Shown here: positions 1-7,812 of the stretch, piece by piece
Layout of the letters: every line of letters begins with the position of its first letter
Numbering within the stretch: the first letter of the stretch is position 1
Assembly (NCBI GenBank): GCA_009704605.1
Contig: WLDW01000011.1
Coordinates: 1-12,855 of the forward strand
Direction of reading: 5' to 3'
DNA from: Actinomycetota bacterium
GTDB taxonomy: Bacteria > Actinomycetota > Actinomycetes > Actinomycetales > Microbacteriaceae
DNA: 12,855 nt
The notes under the pieces: generated by a model
The model's input: the letters and a program-made list of their open reading frames with translations, nothing else
What the model was told of the DNA's origin: nothing
The model's database searches: none
Position numbers and translations under genes: made by a program

Positions 1-1866
1 GCACTTGAACATCTAAAGAAAACCGATGGTGGTCGAGTTGAAATAATCATCGCTGATGTCGACCTGCGCTCTGATGCTGCGAGCAAGAACTTGGTTCCAG
101 GCTCAAAAGTTGCATCTGAAGTTGTCAGCGCTCCTGATGGAATTTTGAAGCTACTGTCGCAGGTAGTCATTGTCGAGGACCTATCGGCCGCGAAGAGCTT
201 TTTCAAGGCACAGAAAACTGACTCGCAAGTTATAACCAAACAAGGTGACGTGCTAACCAGGGCAGTTTTGCGTGGCGGTTCATCCAGCAAGCCTTCGAAA
301 CTTGAGCTGGTAGCCGAGCGAGATGCGGCGGAGAAGGATCTTTCTAGACTGAGCTCTCGTATTGAGACTCTAGCTGCCGAACTTGCACAGGCCAAGTCCA
401 ACGAACTTGCTGCTAAGAATTCAGCCAAGGCTTCCTTAGCCGAACTTAATGAGCAGGATGCAAAGCTCGCCTCACAGGCGGAGCAGCTTGGTCGGGTTCG
501 CGTTCAAGTTGAGGCACTGCAGAGCGAGCTTGATCGATTGGGAATTGTTGCCGAGTCGAACGAGGCAGCAATTAGAGAAGCAGAAGGGGAGCTAGAAGCT
601 GCCAAGTCTAGACTGCGTGAATTTGAGAGCCTGGGTAGACCGGAGCAGGCACTTTCTGACAGGGACCGCTTGGTCGAGGCCCTTGAGCTCGAAAGATCCA
701 AGGAGCTTGAGATCAGAGTGGAGCTTGGCGCTGGAGAAGAAAGACTTCGCGTTGAAACCGAGAAGTCTGAGAGCTTGAAGTTCCAGCTGGATTCTTCCCG
801 CTCAGCCATTGAAGGTGCAATTAGCGCGGCCAAGGCAAGAACGCAGCAGCTTAACGCCGCAAGAGCAGTACTAAAGGTTTTGCCTAATTTGATTGAGGCC
901 GTGACCCACGGGTCCAATGATGCAAAGCGCGGATACAACCAGCTTGAGAACGAGCGCACCGATCAGTTCCAGGAACTGACAAAGGTGAGAGGCGAAATTG
1001 CGGATATTCAACAAAAACTTTCGGATTTGACTCAGTCAGTTCATGACATTGAACTCCAAAACCACGAAAAGCGTCTAAACCTTGCGAACTTGGTTACCAG
1101 AGCCCAAGAAGAACTTGGGCTGGATGAAGCGACACTGCTTGCCGAATACAACCCAGAGAACTTGATTCCATCGAACGAGGAAGATGGTGAACCCGAAGTA
1201 TTTGACCGCGCGAAGCAATTCCAGCGCCTTAAGGAATCCGAGAAGCTACTTGAAAAACTGGGCAGGGTAAACCCACTCGCACTAGAGGAATTCTCCGCTC
1301 TCGAGCAGCGCCACAAATTCCTAACTGATCAATTACAAGACCTAACAGACACTCGCAAGGACTTGATCAAGATCATCCAAGATCTAGATGAGAAAATGCA
1401 GACTATTTTTAGTGACGCCTTCCAGGACACCAAGAAGGCTTTCGAAAAAGTTTTCCCAGTGCTATTCCCAGGCGGAACTGGATCCATTTTCCTAACCGAT
1501 CCAGATAATCTGCTCACCTCAGGCCTGGAAGTTAACGTAAAGCCTGCCGGTAAGAAGATTGAAAGACTCTCCTTGCTATCTGGTGGTGAAAGATCCCTAG
1601 CGGCGGTAGCTCTCATGGTTTCGATTTTCAAGGCTCGCCCTTCGCCTTTCTACATAATGGACGAGGTTGAGGCGGCTTTGGATGATGCAAACCTTGGAAG
1701 ACTTCTTTCGATTTTTGAGGACCTCAGAACCAACTCGCAGCTGATCATCATCACTCACCAAAAACGCACCATGGAAATTGCGGATGCTCTTTATGGTGTT
1801 TCCATGAAGTCAGACGGTATTTCTGCTGTGGTTGGTCAGCGACTGCGTGAGAAGGCCGACGCCTAA
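1..1866 (+). CDS. smc: Chromosome segregation protein SMC, C-terminal half (5' end outside the window)
   Basis: The reading frame is open from base 1, so the TTG at 91 is an internal codon and not a start; 621 residues are visible. SMC is the ATPase of the bacterial condensin (with ScpA and ScpB) that compacts and segregates the nucleoid. Visible residues 1 to about 95 fit the end of the hinge domain. Residues about 100-470 are a long charged, Leu/Glu/Lys/Arg-rich antiparallel coiled-coil arm. The C-terminal head follows, with the ABC signature LSGGER (around residue 526), the Walker B segment FYIMDEVEAALDD (Asp554, Glu555) and an ITHQKRT switch histidine segment near the end. The N-terminal head with Walker A is not in the window. 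The gene ends in TAATG, overlapping ftsY by one base, which suggests co-translation. smc next to ftsY is a familiar actinobacterial arrangement. Nothing looks broken. Confidence 0.97.
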   Translation, partial: ALEHLKKTDGGRVEIIIADVDLRSDAASKNLVPGSKVASEVVSAPDGILKLLSQVVIVEDLSAAKSFFKAQKTDSQVITKQGDVLTRAVLRGGSSSKPSKLELVAERDAAEKDLSRLSSRIETLAAELAQAKSNELAAKNSAKASLAELNEQDAKLASQAEQLGRVRVQVEALQSELDRLGIVAESNEAAIREAEGELEAAKSRLREFESLGRPEQALSDRDRLVEALELERSKELEIRVELGAGEERLRVETEKSESLKFQLDSSRSAIEGAISAAKARTQQLNAARAVLKVLPNLIEAVTHGSNDAKRGYNQLENERTDQFQELTKVRGEIADIQQKLSDLTQSVHDIELQNHEKRLNLANLVTRAQEELGLDEATLLAEYNPENLIPSNEEDGEPEVFDRAKQFQRLKESEKLLEKLGRVNPLALEEFSALEQRHKFLTDQLQDLTDTRKDLIKIIQDLDEKMQTIFSDAFQDTKKAFEKVFPVLFPGGTGSIFLTDPDNLLTSGLEVNVKPAGKKIERLSLLSGGERSLAAVALMVSIFKARPSPFYIMDEVEAALDDANLGRLLSIFEDLRTNSQLIIITHQKRTMEIADALYGVSMKSDGISAVVGQRLREKADA

Positions 1867-2840
1867 TGTCCAACATCTTCTTTTGGCGTAAAAAACGTGA
1901 AGAAGAAAAAGCGGAAGCAAATCAGTCGGATGCAGCATCCAATTCCCAAGATTTAGTAGCTACCGAACTTCCGAAACGAAATTCGAAAGCCGGTATACGA
2001 AGCCTCTTTTCAAGAGTCAAGTTTGATCTTGAGAGCCTGGAACAACTGGAAGAGATCCTGATTCAAGCCGACTTTGGAGTTGACTCCGCAGAATCGATTG
2101 TTTTGGAAGTGAAAAAGATTGCTAAGACCCAAGGCGCTCAGTCTGAGGCAGAGCTAAAAACGATTCTTGCTGGAGTGATTCGCGACAAATTAGCTACTGG
2201 GAACAGGGAGCTGAATCTCACAAGTGGAAAACTTCCGTATGTGATTTTGGTTGTTGGTGTAAACGGTGTGGGTAAGACCACCACGATTGGAAAACTGGCC
2301 ACGTGGTTAACCCAAGGCAACTGGAAAGTTGTCCTTGGTGCCGCAGATACATTTCGTGCCGCAGCAGTTGATCAACTCGCAACCTGGGCAGATCGTGCCG
2401 GTGTGAAACTTGTTGGACCAAGTTCCGAAGGTCAAGACCCCGCATCTGTGGCTTTTGAGGCAGTTGAGTATGCGGTTCAATATGAAGCAGATGTTGTGAT
2501 AATCGACACCGCAGGAAGATTGCAGAACAAGACAGACCTGATGGACGAGCTTTCCAAAATCAGAAGGGTGATTGAAAAGCAGGCTGAAATTGCAGAGGTT
2601 CTTTTGGTGCTTGATGCCACGACTGGACAAAACGGTCTCGTTCAAGCAAGAGCCTTTGCCGAGGCAATTTCGGTAACTGGAATTGCGCTGACAAAGCTTG
2701 ATGGATCGGCGAAGGGCGGAATTGTCGTAGCCATACAAAACGAACTTGCTATTCCAATCAAGTTAGTTGGGGTTGGCGAAGGGGTAGAGGACTTTGCCTT
2801 CTTTGACCCTGAAGAGTTCGCCAACGGTTTAGTGGCTTAG
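1866..2840 (+). CDS. ftsY: Signal recognition particle receptor FtsY
   Basis: The SRP receptor GTPase docks the Ffh-ribosome complex at the membrane and hands the nascent chain to SecYEG. The 324-residue protein has a short charged N-terminal A region (residues 1-40, starting with an aromatic/basic stretch that could touch the membrane). An N domain helical bundle (about 45-110) and a G domain follow. GTPase motifs are intact: GVNGVGKTT (131-139), DTFRAAA (161-167), DTAGR (214-218) and TKLDG (276-280). The A domain is much shorter than in E. coli FtsY. Start: the ATG overlaps the smc stop (TAATG) and has GAGAAGG ten bases upstream. It is followed after 26 bases by ffh, so receptor and particle protein are made from neighbouring cistrons. 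Confidence 0.97.
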   Translation: MSNIFFWRKKREEEKAEANQSDAASNSQDLVATELPKRNSKAGIRSLFSRVKFDLESLEQLEEILIQADFGVDSAESIVLEVKKIAKTQGAQSEAELKTILAGVIRDKLATGNRELNLTSGKLPYVILVVGVNGVGKTTTIGKLATWLTQGNWKVVLGAADTFRAAAVDQLATWADRAGVKLVGPSSEGQDPASVAFEAVEYAVQYEADVVIIDTAGRLQNKTDLMDELSKIRRVIEKQAEIAEVLLVLDATTGQNGLVQARAFAEAISVTGIALTKLDGSAKGGIVVAIQNELAIPIKLVGVGEGVEDFAFFDPEEFANGLVA

Positions 2841-2866
2841 CCTAGAAATAGGAAGTGAGATAACAA

Positions 2867-4360
2867 GTGTTTGGAAATCTATCGGATCGCTTAGCCGAGA
2901 CCTTCAAGGCTCTTCGCGGTAAGGGAAGACTAAGTGCCGCCGACATCGACGGAACCCTGAGGGAAATCCGCAAGGCGCTATTGGAAGCCGACGTTGCCCT
3001 AGAGGTAGTCAAGAACTTCATTAGCGCTATTCGTGAGCGAGCACTCGGCGATGAGGTCTCAGCTTCACTAAACCCTGCCCAGCAGGTAGTTCAGATCGTC
3101 AATGAAGAGCTAATCCAAATTCTTGGCGGCGAAGCAAGAAAGCTTCGCTACGGCAAGGTGTCACCAACCGTGATCATGCTTGCCGGTTTACAGGGTTCTG
3201 GAAAGACAACGCTCGCAGGAAAACTGGCCAAGTGGCTAAAAAGCGAAGGGGAGAACCCCTTACTGGTCGCCGCTGACTTGCAAAGGCCCAACGCTGTTGA
3301 CCAGCTAAAGGTTTTGGGCCAGAAGGTGTCTGTCGAGGTTTACTCACCCGAGGTTGGATCAGGAGTTGGGGACCCCGTAAAGGTTGCCAAGGACTCGATT
3401 GCTCACGCTAGATCAAAGGGCAACACGGTTGTGATTGTCGATACCGCTGGCCGCCTCGGCGTTGATCAAGAAATGATGAATCAGGCCAAAAAAATTCGTG
3501 ATGCTATCAAGCCAGACGAGACACTGTTTGTTATTGACGCCATGCTTGGTCAAGACGCAGTAAATGTTGCCAAAGCTTTCGAAGATGGCGTTGGGATATC
3601 GGCAGTTGTTTTGACCAAGCTTGATGGTGACGCCCGAGGTGGCGCGGCACTATCCGTAGCCTCGGTGACTGGCAAGCCAATCATCTTTTCCTCAACTGGC
3701 GAATCCCTTGACGCCTTCGAGCCTTTCTATCCAGATCGAATGGCCTCCCGAATCTTGGACATGGGAGACATCCTCACTCTTATCGAACAAGCCCAAAAGC
3801 AGTTTGATGAGCAATCCGCATTGGAGATGGCCGAGAAGCTTGCCAAGGAGAATTTCACACTAGAAGACTTTTTGGAACAGATGCAGCAACTTCGAAAGAT
3901 GGGCTCTTTGAAATCAATGCTTGCCATGATGCCAGGGGCAGGCCAGATGAGGCAACAGCTGGACAGCATAGATGAAAAAGAAATTGATCGAACCGAAGCC
4001 ATTATTCGGTCCATGACCCCGGTTGAAAGAACTAACCCAAAGGTTCTAAATGGCTCAAGAAGAACGCGAATCGCGAGAGGCTCTGGAATGAGCGTTACGG
4101 ACGTAAATTCACTCGTGAATAGATTCGAGCAGGCCGCCAAAATGATGAAGACCGTGGCCAAGGGCGGTACACCTCAGATCCCAGGCATGCCAGCTGGTAT
4201 GGGAGGCGTGGTTCCTCGCAAAAGACCCAAGGACTCCAAGAAAAAAACCGGTTCTAAATCGGGTAATCCAGCCAAGCGTGCAGCACAAGAGCAAGCAAGG
4301 GCAAATGGCTCAGGGTCCCAGGAATCAGGTGCTGGATCAGCCTTTGGAATCGGCAACTAG
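2867..4360 (+). CDS. ffh: Signal recognition particle protein Ffh (SRP54)
   Basis: Ffh binds the 4.5S/SRP RNA and the signal sequence of nascent membrane proteins, then docks on FtsY. The 497 residues carry an N domain (1-90) and a G domain with GLQGSGKTT (107-115), QRPNAVDQL (139-147), DTAGR (192-196) and TKLDGDARGG (250-259). A methionine-rich M domain (about 305-435) holds the RNA-binding segment GSRRTRIARGSG (396-407). A basic Gly/Lys/Ala-rich tail of about 60 residues follows, poorly structured by its look. Start is a GTG at 2867 with AGGAAG eleven bases upstream; the protein starts MFGNLSDRLA, typical of the family. It follows ftsY by 26 bases and is followed by the 154-base leader of rpsP. 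SRP RNA itself is not in the window. Confidence 0.98.
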   Translation: MFGNLSDRLAETFKALRGKGRLSAADIDGTLREIRKALLEADVALEVVKNFISAIRERALGDEVSASLNPAQQVVQIVNEELIQILGGEARKLRYGKVSPTVIMLAGLQGSGKTTLAGKLAKWLKSEGENPLLVAADLQRPNAVDQLKVLGQKVSVEVYSPEVGSGVGDPVKVAKDSIAHARSKGNTVVIVDTAGRLGVDQEMMNQAKKIRDAIKPDETLFVIDAMLGQDAVNVAKAFEDGVGISAVVLTKLDGDARGGAALSVASVTGKPIIFSSTGESLDAFEPFYPDRMASRILDMGDILTLIEQAQKQFDEQSALEMAEKLAKENFTLEDFLEQMQQLRKMGSLKSMLAMMPGAGQMRQQLDSIDEKEIDRTEAIIRSMTPVERTNPKVLNGSRRTRIARGSGMSVTDVNSLVNRFEQAAKMMKTVAKGGTPQIPGMPAGMGGVVPRKRPKDSKKKTGSKSGNPAKRAAQEQARANGSGSQESGAGSAFGIGN

Positions 4361-4453
4361 CTATCTTTGGCCATTTCTGGCAGACTAGAGAAGTTGCCTA
4401 GGCACCTGACCCTCTAACCAGGAGCCAAAAAGGCAAAACCATAGAGCTTGACT

Positions 4454-4479
4454 ACCGAGTGTGCCCCCACGCTCACGGT
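4454..4479 (+). promoter_or_regulatory. Stem-loop in the rpsP leader
   Basis: The ffh-rpsP gap (4361-4514) holds an interrupted inverted repeat. GAGTGTG (4457-4463) faces CACGCTC (4468-4474) across a CCCC loop, giving seven pairs with one G-U. Alternatively ACCG (4454-4457) pairs with CGGT (4476-4479) above a small CA bulge. No T-run follows, so it does not read as an intrinsic terminator. It lies 36 bases before the rpsP start. A leader element acting on rpsP or the downstream genes is an inference. The same gap has a 10-base perfect palindrome, TGCCTAGGCA (4395-4404). Confidence 0.4.
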
Positions 4480-4514
4480 TGATTGTTCGCCCCAATTCAA
4501 ATAACAGGAGCATT

Positions 4515-5075
4515 GTGGCTGTAAAAATCCGCCTAAAGCGTCTCGGAAAACTCCGTACGCCTCATTACCGCATCGTCGTTGCCGACTCTAGAAAAAAGCG
4601 CGACGGTCGAGTCATCGAAGAAATTGGTCGCTACATCCCGACCGAGAACCCATCTTTCATTGAAGTAGATTCCGAGCGAGCTCAGTATTGGCTTGGCGTT
4701 GGTGCACAACCAACCGAGCAGGTAGAGGTAATTCTTAAGCTCACCGGAGACTTCCAGAAGTCAAAGGGTGACAAGGATGCCAAGAACACCGTTCAGGTCA
4801 AAGCAGCTAAGCCAGTGTTTGAAAAAGACACTAAGAAGAAAGCTGTTCTAGTTCCTAAAGAAGAACTTGCTGCCAAGAAGGCCAAAGCCGAAGCTCCTGC
4901 CGCCGAAGCAGCACCTGCCGCCGAAGCACCCGCTGATGAAGCAGTTGTTGAAGCCGCTGTAGAAGCACCAGCTGCTGAAGAAGTTGTAGAGACTCCGGCA
5001 GCGGAAGCTACCGAAGCTCCTGCCGAGGAAGCTGCAGCAGAAGCTCCAGCTGAAGAAGCAAAGCCAGAGGCCTAA
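4515..5075 (+). CDS. rpsP: 30S ribosomal protein bS16 with long Ala/Glu/Pro tail
   Basis: bS16 is a primary binder of 16S rRNA in the body of the 30S subunit. The conserved core spans residues 1-80 ([12 protein letters not shown], then [17 protein letters not shown] and IEEIGRY). A Lys-rich linker (about 82-125) and a tail of about 60 residues built almost only from Ala, Glu and Pro follow. Total length is 186 residues, about twice the E. coli protein; actinobacterial bS16 often carries a tail, but this one is at the long side. Start: the GTG at 4515 begins the conserved core and has AGGAG at 4506-4510. The frame stays open up to another GTG at 4461, but those 18 residues (rich in Arg and Asn) are leader sequence and not conserved. 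First gene of the rpsP-khpA-rimM-trmD group. Confidence 0.97.
   Translation: MAVKIRLKRLGKLRTPHYRIVVADSRKKRDGRVIEEIGRYIPTENPSFIEVDSERAQYWLGVGAQPTEQVEVILKLTGDFQKSKGDKDAKNTVQVKAAKPVFEKDTKKKAVLVPKEELAAKKAKAEAPAAEAAPAAEAPADEAVVEAAVEAPAAEEVVETPAAEATEAPAEEAAAEAPAEEAKPEA
4869..5072 (+). repeat. Imperfect short repeats coding the Ala/Glu/Pro tail of bS16
   Basis: The tail is built from degenerate 12-18 base units rich in GCC/GAA/GCT codons. CCTGCCGCCGAAGCA occurs at 4896-4910 and 4914-4928 (18-base period, six residues), and CCGAAGCTCCTGCCG at 4888-4902 and 5011-5025. This is seen directly. Growth by slippage or duplication is an inference. Confidence 0.75.
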
Positions 5076-5081
5076 TCAAAA

Positions 5082-5318
5082 ATGTTGGCCGCTGCACTCG
5101 AGCACTTAGTTAAGGGAATTGTCGACAATCCTGACGATGCCTCAGTAACTGAACGCTCCAGCTCTAAAGGAGATCTCCTAGAGATTCACGTTCACCCAGA
5201 TGATCTGGGCAGAGTAATCGGGCGCAACGGCAGAACAGCAAAAGCACTTCGCACTTTGGTCAACGCACTTGCAGATGGCAAGAAAATACGCGTTGATGTG
5301 GTGGACGGTGACTTCTAG
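5082..5318 (+). CDS. khpA: KH-domain RNA-binding protein KhpA
   Basis: A small 78-residue single KH-domain protein. The nucleic-acid binding loop GRNG (47-50) sits within DLGRVIGRNGRTAKALR, the family hallmark. KhpA (formerly YlqC) works with KhpB/Jag in Gram-positives and has been tied to RNA binding and cell-envelope control; here the role is by homology only. The start ATG lies six bases after the rpsP stop and has no clear Shine-Dalgarno sequence, so it probably depends on coupling to rpsP. Its end overlaps rimM by 11 bases. The position between rpsP and rimM is the usual one in Gram-positives. Confidence 0.93.
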   Translation: MLAAALEHLVKGIVDNPDDASVTERSSSKGDLLEIHVHPDDLGRVIGRNGRTAKALRTLVNALADGKKIRVDVVDGDF

Positions 5319-5871
5319 TAAGACCAAGCTACGAGTCGGAAGGCTCGTTAAAGCCCATGGTCTAAAAGGAGCTCTCAAGCTCGAGCTATATACCGACAGC
5401 CCAGATCAAAGATTTCGCGCTGGCCAGGAACTAGAACTACAAGTTCCAGAAACCTCCGAATGGTTTGGAAAAACAGTCAAGGTAGCTGAGCTTCGCTTTT
5501 ATAACCAGTCCCCAGTTTTGTTTCTCGAGGGCATTCAAGACCGCAGTCAAGCAGAAACCCTAGTCAAGGCAATCTTGCTTATCGAAACCGATCTTGAGCA
5601 GCTGCCAGAAGATCCTGAAGCTTGGTACGACCATCAGCTTGTTGGCCTGACGGCGCTAGTTGGGAAAGAGGTGGTTGGAAAAGTGATTCGAGTAGATCAT
5701 CTTCCAGCTCAAGATCTTTTGGCAATCGAAACTTCCAACGGTGAGGTGCTGGTGCCTTTTGTGAAGCAAATTGTTCCTTCAGTTGACATTCAAAAAGGTC
5801 AAGTGGTTCTAACCCCTCCGGCCGGCCTTTTTGAGATCAATCTTCCAGGTGGTGACTCTGATGAGAATTGA
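5308..5871 (+). CDS. rimM: 16S rRNA processing factor RimM
   Basis: RimM assists late 30S assembly, mainly the head near uS19. The protein has an N-terminal RimM domain ([14 protein letters not shown] at residues 8-21, LELYTD at 25-30) and a C-terminal PRC-barrel (from about 105: [10 protein letters not shown], then [12 protein letters not shown] and VPFVKQIVP). It has 187 residues, the normal family length. Start: I chose the GTG at 5308, which gives [12 protein letters not shown]. The frame is open further back to 5269 with an ATG at 5296, but those add residues within khpA that the family lacks. It overlaps khpA by 11 bases and trmD by 11 bases, so translation is likely coupled through all three. 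The GTG has only a weak ribosome-binding site. Confidence 0.94.
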   Translation: MTSSKTKLRVGRLVKAHGLKGALKLELYTDSPDQRFRAGQELELQVPETSEWFGKTVKVAELRFYNQSPVLFLEGIQDRSQAETLVKAILLIETDLEQLPEDPEAWYDHQLVGLTALVGKEVVGKVIRVDHLPAQDLLAIETSNGEVLVPFVKQIVPSVDIQKGQVVLTPPAGLFEINLPGGDSDEN

Positions 5872-6538
5872 TGCCATCAGTATTTTTCCTGACTTTTTTC
5901 AAGTGTTGGACATTTCGTTACTGGGTAAAGCCCAAGAACAGTCACTTATTCAGTTCAAGGCGCACGATCTAAGAACTTTCACCGAGGATAAGCACCGCAC
6001 AGTAGATGACACCCCATTTGGTGGCGGAGCCGGGATGCTCATGAAGCCAGAGCCTTGGGGTTTGGCGTTGGATTCGGTGCTTACCGAAAACAGCGTTGTG
6101 ATTTTTCCTTCACCAGCTGGGGTTCCGTTCAAGCAAGCTACCGCGAGGGAGCTTTCGAGTAAGGAGCATCTAGTTTTTGCCTGCGGTCGCTACGAAGGCA
6201 TTGATCAAAGAGTTTTGGACTACGCCCAAAGCCGCGCAGAGGTGCGCGAAATTAGCCTTGGGGATTACGTGCTGAATGGTGGCGAGGTTGCCGCGGTTGC
6301 CATGATCGAAGCGATTGCAAGACTCATACCTGGAGTTATCGGCAATGCGCTTTCGTTGGATGAGGAATCACACAGCGAAGGGCTATTGGAATACCCGAGT
6401 TACACCAAGCCAGCTAGCTGGCGAGGCATGGATGTTCCTGACGTGCTACTAAGTGGCAATCACGCCGAGATTGCTAAGTGGCGCAAGGAGCAAGCGATGG
6501 AAAAGACCCGAAGAATCAGGCCAGATCTAATCGATTAG
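5861..6538 (+). CDS. trmD: tRNA (guanine-N1)-methyltransferase TrmD
   Basis: TrmD makes m1G37 next to the anticodon, using S-adenosylmethionine, and prevents +1 frameshifting. The 225 residues show the SPOUT trefoil-knot signatures: SPAGVPFKQ (84-92), [10 protein letters not shown] (108-117) and [11 protein letters not shown] (132-142). The catalytic-loop arginine is in ARLIPG (Arg154), and LLSGNHAEI lies in the C-terminal helical domain. The site that is Asp169 in E. coli appears to be Glu169 here (see findings). Start: ATG at 5861, inside the end of rimM, gives the conserved [18 protein letters not shown]-type site lies just upstream. The frame extends back to 5831 but that part overlaps rimM. 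It ends 143 bases before rplS. Confidence 0.97.
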   Translation: MRIDAISIFPDFFQVLDISLLGKAQEQSLIQFKAHDLRTFTEDKHRTVDDTPFGGGAGMLMKPEPWGLALDSVLTENSVVIFPSPAGVPFKQATARELSSKEHLVFACGRYEGIDQRVLDYAQSRAEVREISLGDYVLNGGEVAAVAMIEAIARLIPGVIGNALSLDEESHSEGLLEYPSYTKPASWRGMDVPDVLLSGNHAEIAKWRKEQAMEKTRRIRPDLID

Positions 6539-6545
6539 TTACCAA

Positions 6546-6574
6546 TTGCCTAGGGGTCGAAACTGTGGCAATAT
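6546..6574 (+). promoter_or_regulatory. Possible promoter for rplS
   Basis: TTGCCT (6546-6551) and CAATAT (6569-6574) are separated by 17 bases, the standard spacing for the main sigma factor. The -35 box fits fairly well and the -10 box poorly (three of six). A transcript starting near 6581 would cut into the hairpin at 6574-6589, so either the promoter or the RNA hairpin call is likely wrong. No other candidate in the gap is better. Confidence 0.22.
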
Positions 6575-6589
6575 GGAGGTTCGCCTCCA
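6574..6589 (+). promoter_or_regulatory. UUCG-loop hairpin in the rplS leader
   Basis: TGGAGG and CCTCCA form a perfect six-pair stem closing a TTCG tetraloop. It sits 93 bases before the rplS ATG and 36 bases after the trmD stop. A second, A/T-only arm comes later: GTTTTT (6643-6648) can pair with AAAAAC (6661-6666), directly before the ribosome-binding site, or with AAAAAC (6627-6632) upstream. No T-run follows the first hairpin, so it is not a standard terminator. bL19 leaders that act in autoregulation are known in other bacteria; a match to those is not shown. Confidence 0.45.
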
Positions 6590-6681
6590 GTAATGGGCTC
6601 TGCCGCAGGGGAGATAGGGCGAAGCAAAAAACCAACATAACCGTTTTTGACCTGCGTGCTAAAAACAGGAAGCGACACAAA

Positions 6682-7032
6682 ATGCACATCTTAGATTCAG
6701 TAGACAAAGCCTTACTAAAAACTGATGTTCCAGACTTTCGGGTCGGTGACACCGTAAAGGTTCACGTAAACATCATTGAAGGTTCCAGGTCTCGTATTCA
6801 GGTTTTCCAGGGAATCGTTATTCGCCGTTCTGGTGAAGGTGTTCGCGAAACTTTTACAGTTAGAAAAGTAAGCTTCCAAGTTGGTGTTGAAAGAACTTTC
6901 CCAATCCACTCTCCAATCATCGACAAGATTGAGCTAGTTTCAAAGGGTGCTGTTCGCCGTGCGAAACTTTACTTCTTGCGTGATCTAAGGGGCAAGAAGG
7001 CAAAGATTCGCGAAAAGCGCGAAAACGTCTAA
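6682..7032 (+). CDS. rplS: 50S ribosomal protein bL19
   Basis: bL19 lies at the 30S-50S interface and helps form inter-subunit bridges. The 116 residues match the family along the whole length: [11 protein letters not shown] (19-29), [10 protein letters not shown], then [17 protein letters not shown] and [18 protein letters not shown] near the end. Start: the ATG at 6682 with AGGAAG at 6667-6672, nine bases before it. The frame runs back to 6478 inside trmD, but the extra 68 residues are not bL19-like. It has its own 143-base leader, so it may be transcribed apart from trmD or be controlled separately. lepB follows after 24 bases. Confidence 0.98.
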   Translation: MHILDSVDKALLKTDVPDFRVGDTVKVHVNIIEGSRSRIQVFQGIVIRRSGEGVRETFTVRKVSFQVGVERTFPIHSPIIDKIELVSKGAVRRAKLYFLRDLRGKKAKIREKRENV

Positions 7033-7056
7033 AGACCTTAAGGGGACACGCTCAGC

Positions 7057-7812
7057 TTGAGTGAAGAGCTATCGCTTGGTGATCCAATGCGACCAAGGAA
7101 GAAAAAGCTCAGTCGAGGAAGTATCCGGCGTCGCAAAAGCACCAACATATTCGTTGCATTCTTTATCGACCTAGTTGTTGTTATCGGTGCTGCCTTAGTT
7201 CTTTCACTTCTAATCAAGTCCTTCCTCATTCGTTCCTTCTTCATCCCCTCCGGTTCTATGCTGGAGACCCTTCAGATTGATGACCGCATAATCGTGAATC
7301 AATTAACTCCGGCTTTGTACCCGATAGAGCGCGGTGACGTCGTGGTTTTCAAAGATCCAGGTGGCTGGCTAGGACCAGACGTGTCTGAGCCAACTGATCC
7401 ACTGGTTGTTTCTGTTGATTGGTTTCTTTCAGCTTTTGGCATCACAGCGCCAGATAGCAAGCAGCACTTAGTAAAAAGAGTCATCGGCATAGCCGGGGAC
7501 AAAGTTATCTGCTGCGATGCCGATGGAAAACTAACAATCAACGGTGTGCCAATAACCGAGCCCTACATAAGCGCCGGACAACCCCCATCAGCTATTGAGT
7601 TTGAAATCGAAGTGCCTCCTGGATCGCTTTGGGTGATGGGAGATAATCGCGGAAATAGCGAGGACTCTCGCTATCACGGTGATCTTCCAAGTAAAGGATT
7701 TGTTTCAACAGATTGGGTCGTTGGCAGAGCTATGGTGATTAGCTGGCCATTTGAGAACTGGGCCTGGTTGGATAACTACCCCGATGTCTTCAAAAACATT
7801 CCCAAGCCTTGA
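7057..7812 (+). CDS. lepB: Signal peptidase I
   Basis: Membrane serine protease (family S26) that removes signal peptides of exported proteins on the outer face. The 251 residues start with a basic cytoplasmic stretch (11-28) and one membrane segment (about 31-52). Box B, IPSGSMLETL, carries the nucleophile Ser67. Box D, HLVKRVIG, carries the general base Lys140. Box E is MGDNRGNSEDSR (194-205). A CC pair follows GDKV (152-153). Start: TTG at 7057 with AGGGGA ten bases upstream; the first in-frame ATG (7087) would remove ten residues and has a weaker site, so it is possible. The 3' end overlaps rnhB by 29 bases. The rplS-lepB-rnhB order is normal for actinobacteria. Confidence 0.96.
   Translation: MSEELSLGDPMRPRKKKLSRGSIRRRKSTNIFVAFFIDLVVVIGAALVLSLLIKSFLIRSFFIPSGSMLETLQIDDRIIVNQLTPALYPIERGDVVVFKDPGGWLGPDVSEPTDPLVVSVDWFLSAFGITAPDSKQHLVKRVIGIAGDKVICCDADGKLTINGVPITEPYISAGQPPSAIEFEIEVPPGSLWVMGDNRGNSEDSRYHGDLPSKGFVSTDWVVGRAMVISWPFENWAWLDNYPDVFKNIPKP

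Noticed and set aside
504..1631. Open frames on the minus strand inside smc (504-959, 1041-1316, 1329-1631)
   Set aside because: Their Ser/Arg-rich content is the mirror of the coiled-coil codons of smc; no ribosome-binding site and no known domain.
4448..4453. TTGACT as a -35 box for rpsP
   Set aside because: It matches the consensus in five of six bases, but nothing at 15-19 bases downstream resembles a -10 box.
4461..4514. Longer rpsP start at GTG 4461
   Set aside because: The extra 18 residues come before the universal [11 protein letters not shown] start, and the AGGAG site fits the GTG at 4515.
5269..5307. Longer rimM start at 5269 or 5296
   Set aside because: Adds residues translated from within khpA that the family does not have. 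The GTG at 5308 gives the normal N-terminus; the ATG at 5296 remains a weaker option.
6478..6681. Longer rplS start inside trmD
   Set aside because: The 68 extra residues are not bL19-like and cover the leader; the ATG at 6682 has a good ribosome-binding site.
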